From Actinomycetales bacterium JB111 (GTDB taxonomy: Bacteria > Actinomycetota > Actinomycetes > Actinomycetales > Actinomycetaceae): a stretch of 64,000 nucleotides of DNA. Each line of letters opens with the position of its first letter. The stretch's first letter is position 1. The translations under genes were made by a program, and so were the position numbers. The notes below the pieces were generated by a model. It did not search any database and had not been told where the DNA came from. It worked only from the letters and a program-made list of their open reading frames with translations. Below, in pieces: positions 39,662-47,723 of this stretch. The DNA is taken from assembly GCA_900163555.1 (NCBI GenBank), contig FUHX01000067.1, positions 1 through 64,000 of the forward strand, read 5' to 3'.

Positions 39662-41674
39662 ATGACAGGTGAACGCTCGACATCCCCGACCGACTACGCG
39701 TCCTACGTGGACGCGACCATCCGCCCCCAGGACGACCTGTTCGGCCACGTCAACGGCCGATGGCTCGCCGAGACCCCGATCCCCGACGACCGGTCGCGCA
39801 TCGGCGCGTTCATCGACCTGCGCGACCTGTCCGAGGAACGGGTCCGGGGCATCATCACCGAGCTCGGCGAGAGCGCCCCGAGCGGCGACGACGCCGAGGC
39901 GGTCGCCGCCCGCAAGATCGGCACCCTCTACGCGGCCTACATGGACACCGCCGCGATCGAGGAGGCCGGGACCGCGCCGCTCCAGGCCGATCTCCGCCCG
40001 ATCGCCGAGGCCGCCGACCACGCGGCCCTCGCCCAGGTGATGGGCGAGCTCCAGCGCGCCGGCGTCGGCGGGCTCGTCGGCATCGACGTCTCCCCCGGCA
40101 TCTCCACCCCGGACTACCTCGTGTGGTTCGCCCAGGACGGCATCGGCCTGCCCGACGAGGCGTACTACCGCCAGGACGAGCTCGCCCCCGTCCGCGAGGC
40201 CTACGAGGGCCACGTGGCGCGCCTGCTCACCCTCGCCGGCGTCGTCGAGGGCGACGCGGCCACGGACGCGGCACGCCGCGTCCTCGACCTCGAGACCCGC
40301 ATCGCCGCCCACCACTGGGACAACGTGCGGCTGCGCGAGGCCGAGCAGATCGACAACCCGATGACGTTCTCTCAGTTCGTCGCGAGCGCCCCGGGCCTTC
40401 ACTGGGACCGCTACGCGGCCGGGCTCGCCCTGCCGCCGGGCGACGTCGACCTGCTCGTCGCCACGCCGTCGGCGCTCGTCGGCGCGGCCCAGGTGTGGGC
40501 CGAGACGCCGGTCGAGGACCTCCGCCTGTGGCTGTCCTTCCACGCGGCCGCCGCCCGCGCCCCGTACCTGTCGGAGGCCTTCGTCGACGAGCGCTTCGAC
40601 TTCGCCGGCCGCACGCTCACGGGCGCCACCGAGAACCGCGAGCGCTGGCGGCGCGGCGTCACGCTCGTGGAGTCCCTCCTCGGCGAGGACGTCGGCCGCC
40701 TGTACGTCGCCCGCCACTTCCCGCCGGGGCACAAGGCGGAGATGGACGTGCTCGTCGCGAACCTCGTCGAGGCCTATGACGCGTCGATCTCCTCCCTGGA
40801 CTGGATGGGCGAGGAGACCCGGGCGAAGGCGATCGTCAAGCTCCGGGCCTTCAACCCGAAGGTCGGCTATCCGGAGATCTGGAAGGACTCGACCGACCTG
40901 GTCGTCACGTCCGACCTCGTCGGCACCATCCGGGCCGGGCGGTCGTTCTGGTGGGACTTCGAGATGGCCCGCTACGGCACCGACGTGGACCGTCGCGAGT
41001 GGCACATGACCCCGCAGACGGTCAACGCCTACTTCAACCCCGTCTGGAACGAGATCGTCTTCCCGGCCGCCATCCTCCAGCCGCCGTTCTTCGATCCGGA
41101 GACCGACGACGCCTTCAACTACGGCGGCATCGGCGCGGTCATCGGCCACGAGATCGGGCACGGCTTCGACGACCAGGGCTCGAAGTTCGGCCCCGACGGC
41201 CGGCTCGAGAACTGGTGGACGGACGAGGACCGCGAGCGGTTCATGGAGCGGGCCAACGCCCTGATCGCGCAGTACGACGGCCTCGTCCCGACCCAGCTCG
41301 GCGACGACGCCGCGCACACGGTCAACGGCGCGCTCACGGTCGGCGAGAACATCGGCGACCTCGGCGGGCTGACGATCGCCCTCAAGGCGTACGACATCGC
41401 CCTGCGCAAGAAGGGCATCGACGGCGTGAGGGCCGCCCCGGTGATCGACGGCCTCACGGGCCTCCAGCGGTTCTTCACCGGCTGGGCGCGCGTCTGGCGC
41501 GGGAAGAGCCGCGACGAGGCCCTGCGCACGCAGATGGCCACGGACCCGCACTCCCCCGAGGAGTTCCGGTGCCGGGTCACGGCGAGCAACCTCGCCGCCT
41601 TCCACGACGCCTTCGGCGTCACGCCCGACGACGGCGCCTACCGCGCCCCGGAGGAGCGCGTCGCCATCTGGTGA
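39662..41674 (+). CDS. M13-family zinc metallopeptidase (neprilysin/PepO-like)
   Basis: A 670-residue gluzincin. The zinc site is H496-E-I-G-H500 (VIGHEIGHGFDDQGSKFGPDG), and the third ligand is Glu562 in ENIGDLGGL. NAYFNPVWNEIVFPAAILQPPFF upstream binds peptide substrates, and the C-terminus RVTASNLAAFHDAFGVT is conserved. There is no signal peptide or membrane anchor, so it is intracellular, as in bacterial PepO. It cleaves short peptides. TAGGCT lies seven bases before the ATG at 39662, 43 bp from rpiB's start. Confidence 0.94.
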   Translation: MTGERSTSPTDYASYVDATIRPQDDLFGHVNGRWLAETPIPDDRSRIGAFIDLRDLSEERVRGIITELGESAPSGDDAEAVAARKIGTLYAAYMDTAAIEEAGTAPLQADLRPIAEAADHAALAQVMGELQRAGVGGLVGIDVSPGISTPDYLVWFAQDGIGLPDEAYYRQDELAPVREAYEGHVARLLTLAGVVEGDAATDAARRVLDLETRIAAHHWDNVRLREAEQIDNPMTFSQFVASAPGLHWDRYAAGLALPPGDVDLLVATPSALVGAAQVWAETPVEDLRLWLSFHAAAARAPYLSEAFVDERFDFAGRTLTGATENRERWRRGVTLVESLLGEDVGRLYVARHFPPGHKAEMDVLVANLVEAYDASISSLDWMGEETRAKAIVKLRAFNPKVGYPEIWKDSTDLVVTSDLVGTIRAGRSFWWDFEMARYGTDVDRREWHMTPQTVNAYFNPVWNEIVFPAAILQPPFFDPETDDAFNYGGIGAVIGHEIGHGFDDQGSKFGPDGRLENWWTDEDRERFMERANALIAQYDGLVPTQLGDDAAHTVNGALTVGENIGDLGGLTIALKAYDIALRKKGIDGVRAAPVIDGLTGLQRFFTGWARVWRGKSRDEALRTQMATDPHSPEEFRCRVTASNLAAFHDAFGVTPDDGAYRAPEERVAIW

Positions 41675-41683
41675 TCGACAGGC

Positions 41684-41711
41684 GGGCCGGCACGCCTCGG
41701 CGTGCCGGCCC
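41684..41711 (+). terminator. Terminator of the M13 peptidase gene
   Basis: GGGCCGGCACGCC/GGCGTGCCGGCCC stem with a minimal loop, 9 nt after the stop. Confidence 0.75.
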
Positions 41712-41800
41712 GTCCCTGGTCACCCGACGTCGGTCGCGCGGCCTCAGGCCGCGCGCGTCCGGCCCCGAACGCCCGGTCCGGGCGTCAGGCACCGACCCCA

Positions 41801-41849
41801 CGCACGACGACGGCGCCGCCTCGGTAGGAGGCGGCGCCGTCGTCGTGCG
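41801..41849. terminator. Strong terminator between M13 peptidase and lipoprotein A
   Basis: A 22-bp perfect stem (41801-41822 with 41828-41849) with a GGTAG loop, 28 bp from the convergent lipoprotein stop. Confidence 0.88.
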
Positions 41850-41877
41850 GCCCGGGGGCCGGGTTCGTTCCTGTGGG

Positions 41878-42600
41878 TCAGCTGACCGAGATGGAGCCGA
41901 GGATCTCGTCGAACTCGCCCTGGTGGCTGTCGAACGCGTCCGGGGCGTCGGAGAAGACGATCTCGACGTACTGGCCGGAGTCGATCGGGAAGCCGTAGGC
42001 CTGCTGGCGCACGAGGCCCTGGCCGTAGTCGGTCTCCGAGTTGTAGCCGACGACCTCCTGGCCGTCGATCTCGACCGCCGGGAGCTCCTCGTAGGTGCTC
42101 GTGTCGATCTGCGGGTTCGTGCCGAGACGCTCGAGGTAGTCGTCCGGGGCGCCCGGGCTCGGCGGGTAGACGATGATCGTCACGTTGCGAGCGAAGGTGC
42201 CCTCCTGGACGCCGTACTGGTGGCCCTCGTCGATGCCGGGGGTCGAGTCCAGGTTGCTGAAGGACGAGATGTCCTCCCAGCCGTCCGGGACGTCGAATGT
42301 GACGATGTCGCCGCTGGCGTCGGAGTCGGCCCCGTCGGTCGACTCGGAGTCGGTCTCGGTCGAGTCGGAGTCGGTCTCGGTGTCCGTGCCGGTCGAGTCG
42401 TCGGACTCGGCCTCGGTGTCGGTCTCCGTCGACTCCGAGTCGGTCTCGGTGTCGGTGGTGTCCGTCTCGTTGTCGGTCGTCTCGTTGGCCGGGGGCGCGA
42501 CGGGCCCGTCGTCCTCGCCGCAGGCGGCGAGGGAGAGGCCAGCGCCCAGCGCGATGGCCGCGATGGCGGCGGTCCGACCGGTGATGTGAGGTGTACGCAC
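41878..42600 (-). CDS. Lipoprotein A of a three-gene family (PDGW-type, DcrB/LpqN-like)
   Basis: A 240-residue lipoprotein. Signal peptide with lipobox LAAC (Cys about 27), then a roughly 60-residue linker made almost only of Ser, Thr, Asp and Glu in short repeats, then a globular domain beginning FDVPDGWEDIS and ending FDEILGSISVS. The domain pattern recalls DcrB/DUF1795 or LpqN-type lipoproteins; this is a tentative match. It starts at GTG 42600; CAGGCT lies seven bases upstream, the same as in lipoprotein B. It is one of three related genes in 2.4 kb. Surface-exposed; function unknown. Confidence 0.72.
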   Translation of the reverse strand: MRTPHITGRTAAIAAIALGAGLSLAACGEDDGPVAPPANETTDNETDTTDTETDSESTETDTEAESDDSTGTDTETDSDSTETDSESTDGADSDASGDIVTFDVPDGWEDISSFSNLDSTPGIDEGHQYGVQEGTFARNVTIIVYPPSPGAPDDYLERLGTNPQIDTSTYEELPAVEIDGQEVVGYNSETDYGQGLVRQQAYGFPIDSGQYVEIVFSDAPDAFDSHQGEFDEILGSISVS

Positions 42601-42681
42601 GTGTAGAAGCCTGCCAAATATCGAGGTGCGCGAGCACGCGTGCAGGCGGGTAGATCTTCCCCCCTGCGCCGCCGACCCCCG

Positions 42682-43341
42682 TCAGGACAGGGCGATGGAG
42701 GCCAGGATCTCGGCCCACACCGGCTCCGTCTCGGCGAGCGAGTCGGTCGGTGTCGTCAGCGTAACCTCCACCAGGCCGCCGTCCAGCAACGGGATCGGGT
42801 ACACGCGTTGGGTACCGGTCACACCGCCGAGGTCGACCTGGGTCTCCAGCGGGACGATCGTCACACCCGCGACCGCCTGGGGCGCCGTCTCGGTGTACTC
42901 CGCACCGGAGCCACCCTCCTCCTCGACCATCTGCAGGTAGGGGCGTCCCTCGACGAACGACGCCGGGATCGAGACGACGATCGCGGAGGACGCGTACTCG
43001 TCGTCGGGGCTGCCGTAGGCCTCGACGGCCGATCCCTCCGGGGGCGCCGTGGTGACGAACTCGGTGATGTCGTCCCAGCCGTCCGGCACCGTGAGGGAGA
43101 CGGTCGGCAGGCTCGGATCCGGGTCGGCCCAGGGCTCGCCGGAGGGCGACTCGGCGCCGTCGGACCCGGACTCGGACGGCGACTCCGCGCCCTGGCCCCC
43201 GGACCCCGTGGCGGCGTCGGTCGCCGACTCCCCGCCCGGCGTCCCGGTCTCGTCGGAGTCCCCGGACCCGCCGCATCCCGCGAGGAGCGCGGCGGCGAGG
43301 CCGAGGGCGGCGAGGGAGTGCGGTCGGCGCGGCGTCTGCAT
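42682..43341 (-). CDS. Lipoprotein B of a three-gene family (PDGW-type, DcrB/LpqN-like)
   Basis: A 219-residue lipoprotein. Lipobox LAGC (Cys about 23), a Gly/Ser/Glu-rich linker of about 50 residues, then the globular domain with VPDGWDDITEFVTTAP at its start and PVWAEILASIALS at its end, aligned with lipoprotein A. The middle is GVTIVPLETQVDLGGVTGTQRVYPI. CAGGCT-N7-ATG precedes the start, repeating the promoter of lipoprotein A. It lies 81 bp upstream of A; each probably has its own promoter. Confidence 0.72.
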   Translation of the reverse strand: MQTPRRPHSLAALGLAAALLAGCGGSGDSDETGTPGGESATDAATGSGGQGAESPSESGSDGAESPSGEPWADPDPSLPTVSLTVPDGWDDITEFVTTAPPEGSAVEAYGSPDDEYASSAIVVSIPASFVEGRPYLQMVEEEGGSGAEYTETAPQAVAGVTIVPLETQVDLGGVTGTQRVYPIPLLDGGLVEVTLTTPTDSLAETEPVWAEILASIALS

Positions 43342-43378
43342 GGCGACAAGCCTGGCAGCACGTCGCCCGAAACGCAGA

Positions 43379-43413
43379 CTCGGTCCGCCCCCGCGTGGCG
43401 GGTGCGGACCGAG
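43379..43413 (-). terminator. Terminator of lipoprotein C
   Basis: CTCGGTCCGC/GCGGACCGAG arms (43379-43388 with 43404-43413) enclose an inner CCCGC/GCGGG pairing, about 49 nt beyond the stop of lipoprotein C. Confidence 0.7.
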
Positions 43414-43461
43414 CGAGGTCCTGCGATGCGGCCGGTGAGGGCCGCGGGTCGTTCGGCCCGG

Positions 43462-44244
43462 TCAGCCGAACGTGATCGACTCGCCGACGGCGCGGAGCCC
43501 CGGCAGCGCGGCGGACTCGTCCGCCGGGTCGACCGCGAACTGGATCTCCCACTGGTAGCCGGAGCGGAACACCGGATAGGTGTACTGGACGAACTCGCCC
43601 TCCGGGCTCTGGGTGACGACACGCAGTCCCTGCACGCTCTGGCCGTCGACTGTCAGCGGGTCGGCGGCCGACATCTCGGCGCCCGCGGGTGCCTGCTCCT
43701 CGAGCGCCGCGCGGTAGGCCTCGAACGAGCTGGCCCCGCCCTGGATGACGGTGGCCGTGAACTGGGTGCCGTTCGCGGCGGTGTCCACGGGCGCCGCGGC
43801 CAGCGTGATCGTCGGGTGCCCCTCGTACGCGAACGACAGGTCGTTCCAGCCGTCGGGCAGCGTGTAGGAGACGGGGCCGGCCGTGCTGTCGGCGGAGACG
43901 GTCTGCCCGCCGGTCGGCGGGGAGGCCTCGGACGACGGCTCCTCGGCGTCGTCGGCCGGCTCGGACGGCTCCTCCTCGACGTCGTCGGTCGGGATGTCGC
44001 CGGCGGCGCCGCCGCCCGTGGGGGCCTCGGTCGTCTCGTCCTCGGCCTCGTCCGTGGCCGTCTCGGACTCGGTCTCGGTCTCGGACTCCTCGGCCGTGGG
44101 GCTCTCGTCGTCGGACGCGCTCGGCGACTCGACGACCGCGGGGGTCTCCGACTCGTCGTCGAGGCTCTCGACGGGGCCGCAGGCGGCAAGGGCCGCCACG
44201 AGCAGGGCCGACGATCCGACGACGACGCTACGGGGGATTCTCAT
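43462..44244 (-). CDS. Lipoprotein C of a three-gene family (PDGW-type, DcrB/LpqN-like)
   Basis: A 260-residue lipoprotein. Lipobox LAAC (Cys about 22), then nearly 90 residues of Glu/Asp/Ser/Thr/Pro-rich linker, then the domain starting TLPDGWNDLSFAYEGHPTITLA and ending LPGLRAVGESITFG, related to lipoproteins A and B. CCTGGAGTGACC before the ATG gives a Shine-Dalgarno sequence. It follows dsbA by 26 bp on the same strand and is probably co-transcribed with it, unlike A and B. Confidence 0.72.
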   Translation of the reverse strand: MRIPRSVVVGSSALLVAALAACGPVESLDDESETPAVVESPSASDDESPTAEESETETESETATDEAEDETTEAPTGGGAAGDIPTDDVEEEPSEPADDAEEPSSEASPPTGGQTVSADSTAGPVSYTLPDGWNDLSFAYEGHPTITLAAAPVDTAANGTQFTATVIQGGASSFEAYRAALEEQAPAGAEMSAADPLTVDGQSVQGLRVVTQSPEGEFVQYTYPVFRSGYQWEIQFAVDPADESAALPGLRAVGESITFG

Positions 44245-44270
44245 GGTCACTCCAGGGGCACGGGGCCGGG

Positions 44271-44891
44271 TCAGAAGATGGGGCCGGACGTCCGGGTCCG
44301 CTTGATCTCGTACACGCCGGGGACGGACAGCACGAGGGCGAAGCCGTCCCAGAGTCGCAGGGCGTCGTCGCCGGTCGGGGCCGGGGTGACGACGGGGCCG
44401 AAGAACGCGTTGCCGTTGTACCGGATGACGGGGACGCCGACGTCGTCGCCCACGAGCTCCTGCGCCTTGGCGGTGCCCTCGCGGGCACGCTCGTCGAGGG
44501 AGGCGTCCTCGGCGGCGTCGAGGAGGTCGGCCGGCAGCCCGAGCTGCTCGATCGCCTCGGCGATGACGGTGGCGCCCTCGGCCGCGCGGCCGCCCGGGTG
44601 AAACTGCGTGCCGACCGCCGTGTACAGGTCGGCGAACTGCTCGTTCGTCAGGCGCTCGGACGCGGCCTGGAAGATGCGCGCACCGGCGAGCTGGGCGTCG
44701 ATCTTGGCGCGGTAGCGCTCCGGCACCTCGCGTCCCTCGTTGATGGCGTTGAGAGACATGAAGTGCAGGTTGAGGGTGAGTCCGCGGGCCTCGGCGACCT
44801 CCGTGAGCCACCGGGAGGTCATCCACGCCCACGGGCAGTGGGGGTCGAACCAGAGGTCGACGTCCTTGGGAAGATCGGTGGAAGCAGTCAT
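44271..44891 (-). CDS. DsbA-family protein, mycothiol-dependent reductase-like (Rv2466c type)
   Basis: A 206-residue thioredoxin-fold protein with a helical insertion. It aligns well from memory with mycobacterial Rv2466c: FDPHCPWAWMTSRWLTEVAEARGL, NLHFMSLNAIN, then GVPVIRYNGNAFFGPVVTPAP and the end YEIKRTRTSGP. The active-site motif is CPWA, not the CPWC of Rv2466c, so only the nucleophilic Cys (about residue 19) remains. That suggests monothiol chemistry with mycothiol. Rv2466c reduces nitro-compounds and is adjacent to rpiB and pepN, as here. GACGAT-N6-ATG marks a leaderless start. Confidence 0.88.
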   Translation of the reverse strand: MTASTDLPKDVDLWFDPHCPWAWMTSRWLTEVAEARGLTLNLHFMSLNAINEGREVPERYRAKIDAQLAGARIFQAASERLTNEQFADLYTAVGTQFHPGGRAAEGATVIAEAIEQLGLPADLLDAAEDASLDERAREGTAKAQELVGDDVGVPVIRYNGNAFFGPVVTPAPTGDDALRLWDGFALVLSVPGVYEIKRTRTSGPIF

Positions 44892-45028
44892 ACCCTCATC
44901 GTCACACGCGAGCGCGTGAAGTCGGGGATGGCACGGGAAATCGACACGACGACTACGCTGCCCCTCGGCGCTCCCGCGCCCCGCCGGCCCCGGGCCGGCA
45001 CCGAACGACGTCGATCCCAGGAGCACAG

Positions 45029-47605
45029 GTGCCCGCAGAGAACCTCACCCGAGCGGAGGCCGCCGAGCGCGCGTCCGCGATCGCCACGCAGAGCTACCGG
45101 GTTGACCTCGACCTCACCCGCGGCCCCGAGATCTTCGGGACGACGACGACGATCGCGTTCACCGCCAGGCCCGGCGCCGACACGTTCGTCGACCTCATCG
45201 CACCGCAGGTGCACCAGATCGTGCTCAACGGCGAGGAGCTCGACCCCGCGATCTTCTTGGACAGCCGCATCCCGCTCACGGGACTCCAGGAGTCCAACGA
45301 GCTGCGCATCGTCGCCGACGGCGCCTACATGACCACGGGCGAGGGCCTGCACCGCTTCGTCGACCCGATCGACGAGCGCGTCTACCTGTACTCGCAGTTC
45401 GAGGTGGCGGACGCGCGCCGCGTGTTCGCGTGCTTCGAGCAGCCGGACCTCAAGGCGGAGTTCTCGTTCGTGGTCGCCGCCCCCGAGGACTGGACGGTCT
45501 TCTCCAACCAGGCCGCCGCGCGGGTCGACGACGGCGACGGCTCGCGGACCTGGACGTTCGAGCCGACGGCCCGGATCTCCACCTACCTCACCGCCATCGT
45601 CGCGGGCCCCTACGCCGGCACGACCGGCGAGCTGACCTCCCGCGACGGCCGGACCATCCCTCTCGGCGTCTACGCCCGCGCCTCGCTCGCCGAGCACCTC
45701 GACGCCGAGGCGATCTTCGGCGTCACGCGCGCGGGCTTCGCGTTCTACGAGGAGTCCTTCGACCGCCCCTACCCGTTCGACAAGTACGACCAGGTCTTCG
45801 TGCCGGAGTTCAACGCGGGCGCGATGGAGAACGTCGGGCTCGTCACCTACCTCGAGAACTACGTGTTCCGTGGCCCCGTCTCGGGCGCGATCCGCGAGCG
45901 CCGGGTCATCACGATCCTCCACGAGCTCGCCCACATGTGGTTCGGCGACCTCGTGACCATGCGCTGGTGGAACGACCTGTGGCTGAACGAGTCGTTCGCC
46001 GAGTACGCCTCCCACCTGGCTGCCGCCGACGGCCTCGGCATCGAGGACGCGTGGGTCACCTTCTCCTCGCTCGAGAAGTCCTGGGCGTACGACCAGGACC
46101 AGCTGCCCACGACGCACCCCATCGTGGCGCGCATCGAGGACCTCGAGGACGTCGAGGTGAACTTCGACGGCATCACCTACGCCAAGGGCTCCTCGGTGCT
46201 CACGCAGCTCGTCGCGTTCGTGGGCAAGGAGCAGTTTCTCGCCGGCCTGCGCCAGTACTTCGCGAAGCACGCGTTCGGCAACACGGAGCTGAGGGACCTG
46301 CTCGTCGAGCTCGAGGCCGCCTCCGGCCGCGACCTGACCTCCTGGTCGACCCTGTGGCTGGAGTCCGCCGGCGTCACGACCCTGACGCCCGAGGTCGAGA
46401 CCACGACGGCGGAGGACGGCACCGAGACCATCAAGCGGCTCGCCGTGCGCCAGTCCGTGCCGGCCGAGCACCCGGTCCAGCGCCCGCACCGCCTCGCGGT
46501 CGCCGGCTACGACCTGGCCGACGACGGCATCGTCACCCGCACGTGGTCCGAGGAGGTCGACATCGACGGCGAGCTCACCGAGCTGCCCGCCCTTGCCGGC
46601 CGCCCCTGGCCGCACATCCTCCTCGTCAACGACGAGGACATGGCGTACGCGAAGGTGCGTCTGGACCCCCGCTCGCTGGCCACGGCGACGAAGCACGTCG
46701 CGCGCTTCGTCGACCCGCTGCCGCGCACGCTCGTCCTGGCCTCGGCCTGGGACATGACCCGCGACGGCCAGTGGCCCGCCAGCCGCTACCTCGACCTCGC
46801 CGTGCGCGCGCTCGAGTCGGAGAAGCAGCCCACCGCCATGCGCGTGCTGCTCGCGAACGTGCGTACCGCCGTCGAGCGGTACGCGGACCCGGCGATCCGT
46901 GACCAGGTGCGTCCCGCCGTCGCGGACACGCTCATCGCGCTCGCGTCGGCCGCCGAGGGCGGGTCCGACGCCCAGCTGCAGCTCTCCCGGGCGGCCGCGC
47001 AGCTCGCGGTCACCGACGAGCAGATCGCCACGGTCCGCGGCTGGATCGACGGCTCCGCGCCGCTGGTCGGCCAGGACGTCGACGCCCAGCAGCGGTGGGA
47101 GGTCCTGCGCGGGCTCGCCCTCGCGGGCGCCGTGTCCGAGGAGGACATCGAGGCCGAGCTCGCGGCCGACCCGTCCGCGACGGGCCGGGAGTACGCCACG
47201 TGGGTGCGCGCCGCCCGCCCGACCCCCGAGGCCAAGGCCTGGGTGTGGGAGAACGTGGTCGAGCGCGCCGGGCTGCCGAACACGCAGCAGCGGTACGCGG
47301 CGACCGGCTTCGCCGACGTGCGGGACGTGTCCCTCCTCGCCCCGTACGTCGAGCGCTACCTCGACTCGCTCACGCGCGTGTGGGCCGAGCAGACGAACGA
47401 GATGGCGCAGAACATCGTCACCCTCGCCTACCCGGCCGCCCTGGCCGGCCGCGAGGCCGAGGCAGGTGTCGACGTCGTCGCCGCCACCCGCGGCTGGCTC
47501 GAGTCCCACACCGAGGCGCCCGCCGCGCTCCGCCGCCTCGTCGCGGAGCGGCTCGACGCCGCCGAGCGCTCGGTGCGCGCCCAGCAGGTCGATGCCCAGG
47601 GCTGA
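45029..47605 (+). CDS. pepN: Aminopeptidase N (M1 family)
   Basis: An 858-residue cytoplasmic zinc aminopeptidase. The exopeptidase motif GAMEN is at about 264-268, the zinc site H298ELAH302 is followed by Glu321 in NESFAEYAS, and the C-terminal helical ERAP1-like domain fills the last 350 residues. Size and architecture match actinobacterial PepN. GTG start at 45029 with CAGGAGCACAG upstream. Divergent from dsbA, as in mycobacteria (Rv2466c/Rv2467). Confidence 0.95.
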   Translation: MPAENLTRAEAAERASAIATQSYRVDLDLTRGPEIFGTTTTIAFTARPGADTFVDLIAPQVHQIVLNGEELDPAIFLDSRIPLTGLQESNELRIVADGAYMTTGEGLHRFVDPIDERVYLYSQFEVADARRVFACFEQPDLKAEFSFVVAAPEDWTVFSNQAAARVDDGDGSRTWTFEPTARISTYLTAIVAGPYAGTTGELTSRDGRTIPLGVYARASLAEHLDAEAIFGVTRAGFAFYEESFDRPYPFDKYDQVFVPEFNAGAMENVGLVTYLENYVFRGPVSGAIRERRVITILHELAHMWFGDLVTMRWWNDLWLNESFAEYASHLAAADGLGIEDAWVTFSSLEKSWAYDQDQLPTTHPIVARIEDLEDVEVNFDGITYAKGSSVLTQLVAFVGKEQFLAGLRQYFAKHAFGNTELRDLLVELEAASGRDLTSWSTLWLESAGVTTLTPEVETTTAEDGTETIKRLAVRQSVPAEHPVQRPHRLAVAGYDLADDGIVTRTWSEEVDIDGELTELPALAGRPWPHILLVNDEDMAYAKVRLDPRSLATATKHVARFVDPLPRTLVLASAWDMTRDGQWPASRYLDLAVRALESEKQPTAMRVLLANVRTAVERYADPAIRDQVRPAVADTLIALASAAEGGSDAQLQLSRAAAQLAVTDEQIATVRGWIDGSAPLVGQDVDAQQRWEVLRGLALAGAVSEEDIEAELAADPSATGREYATWVRAARPTPEAKAWVWENVVERAGLPNTQQRYAATGFADVRDVSLLAPYVERYLDSLTRVWAEQTNEMAQNIVTLAYPAALAGREAEAGVDVVAATRGWLESHTEAPAALRRLVAERLDAAERSVRAQQVDAQG

Positions 47606-47633
47606 CCGCCCGGGGCCTTCGCCCGCATGACCT

Positions 47634-47677
47634 CCGACGCCGGTGCCCGCCTCGTGCGAGGCGGGCACCGGCGTCGG
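47634..47677. terminator. Bidirectional terminator between pepN and malQ
   Basis: A 20-bp perfect stem (47634-47653 with 47658-47677, core CGCCGGTGCCCGCCTC) with a GTGC loop, between convergent genes. Confidence 0.88.
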
Positions 47678-47723
47678 GCGTTCGTGACGTTCGGGGTGAC
47701 CGGAAGTCGTGCGGGAGGGGCCG

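Noticed and set aside
38354-41605. Very long open frame (over 1000 codons) antisense to rpiB, the M13 peptidase and the small membrane protein
   Set aside because: High GC at third codon positions removes stops from the complementary frame. The translation is low-complexity, without domains, and conflicts with complete, well-recognised genes.
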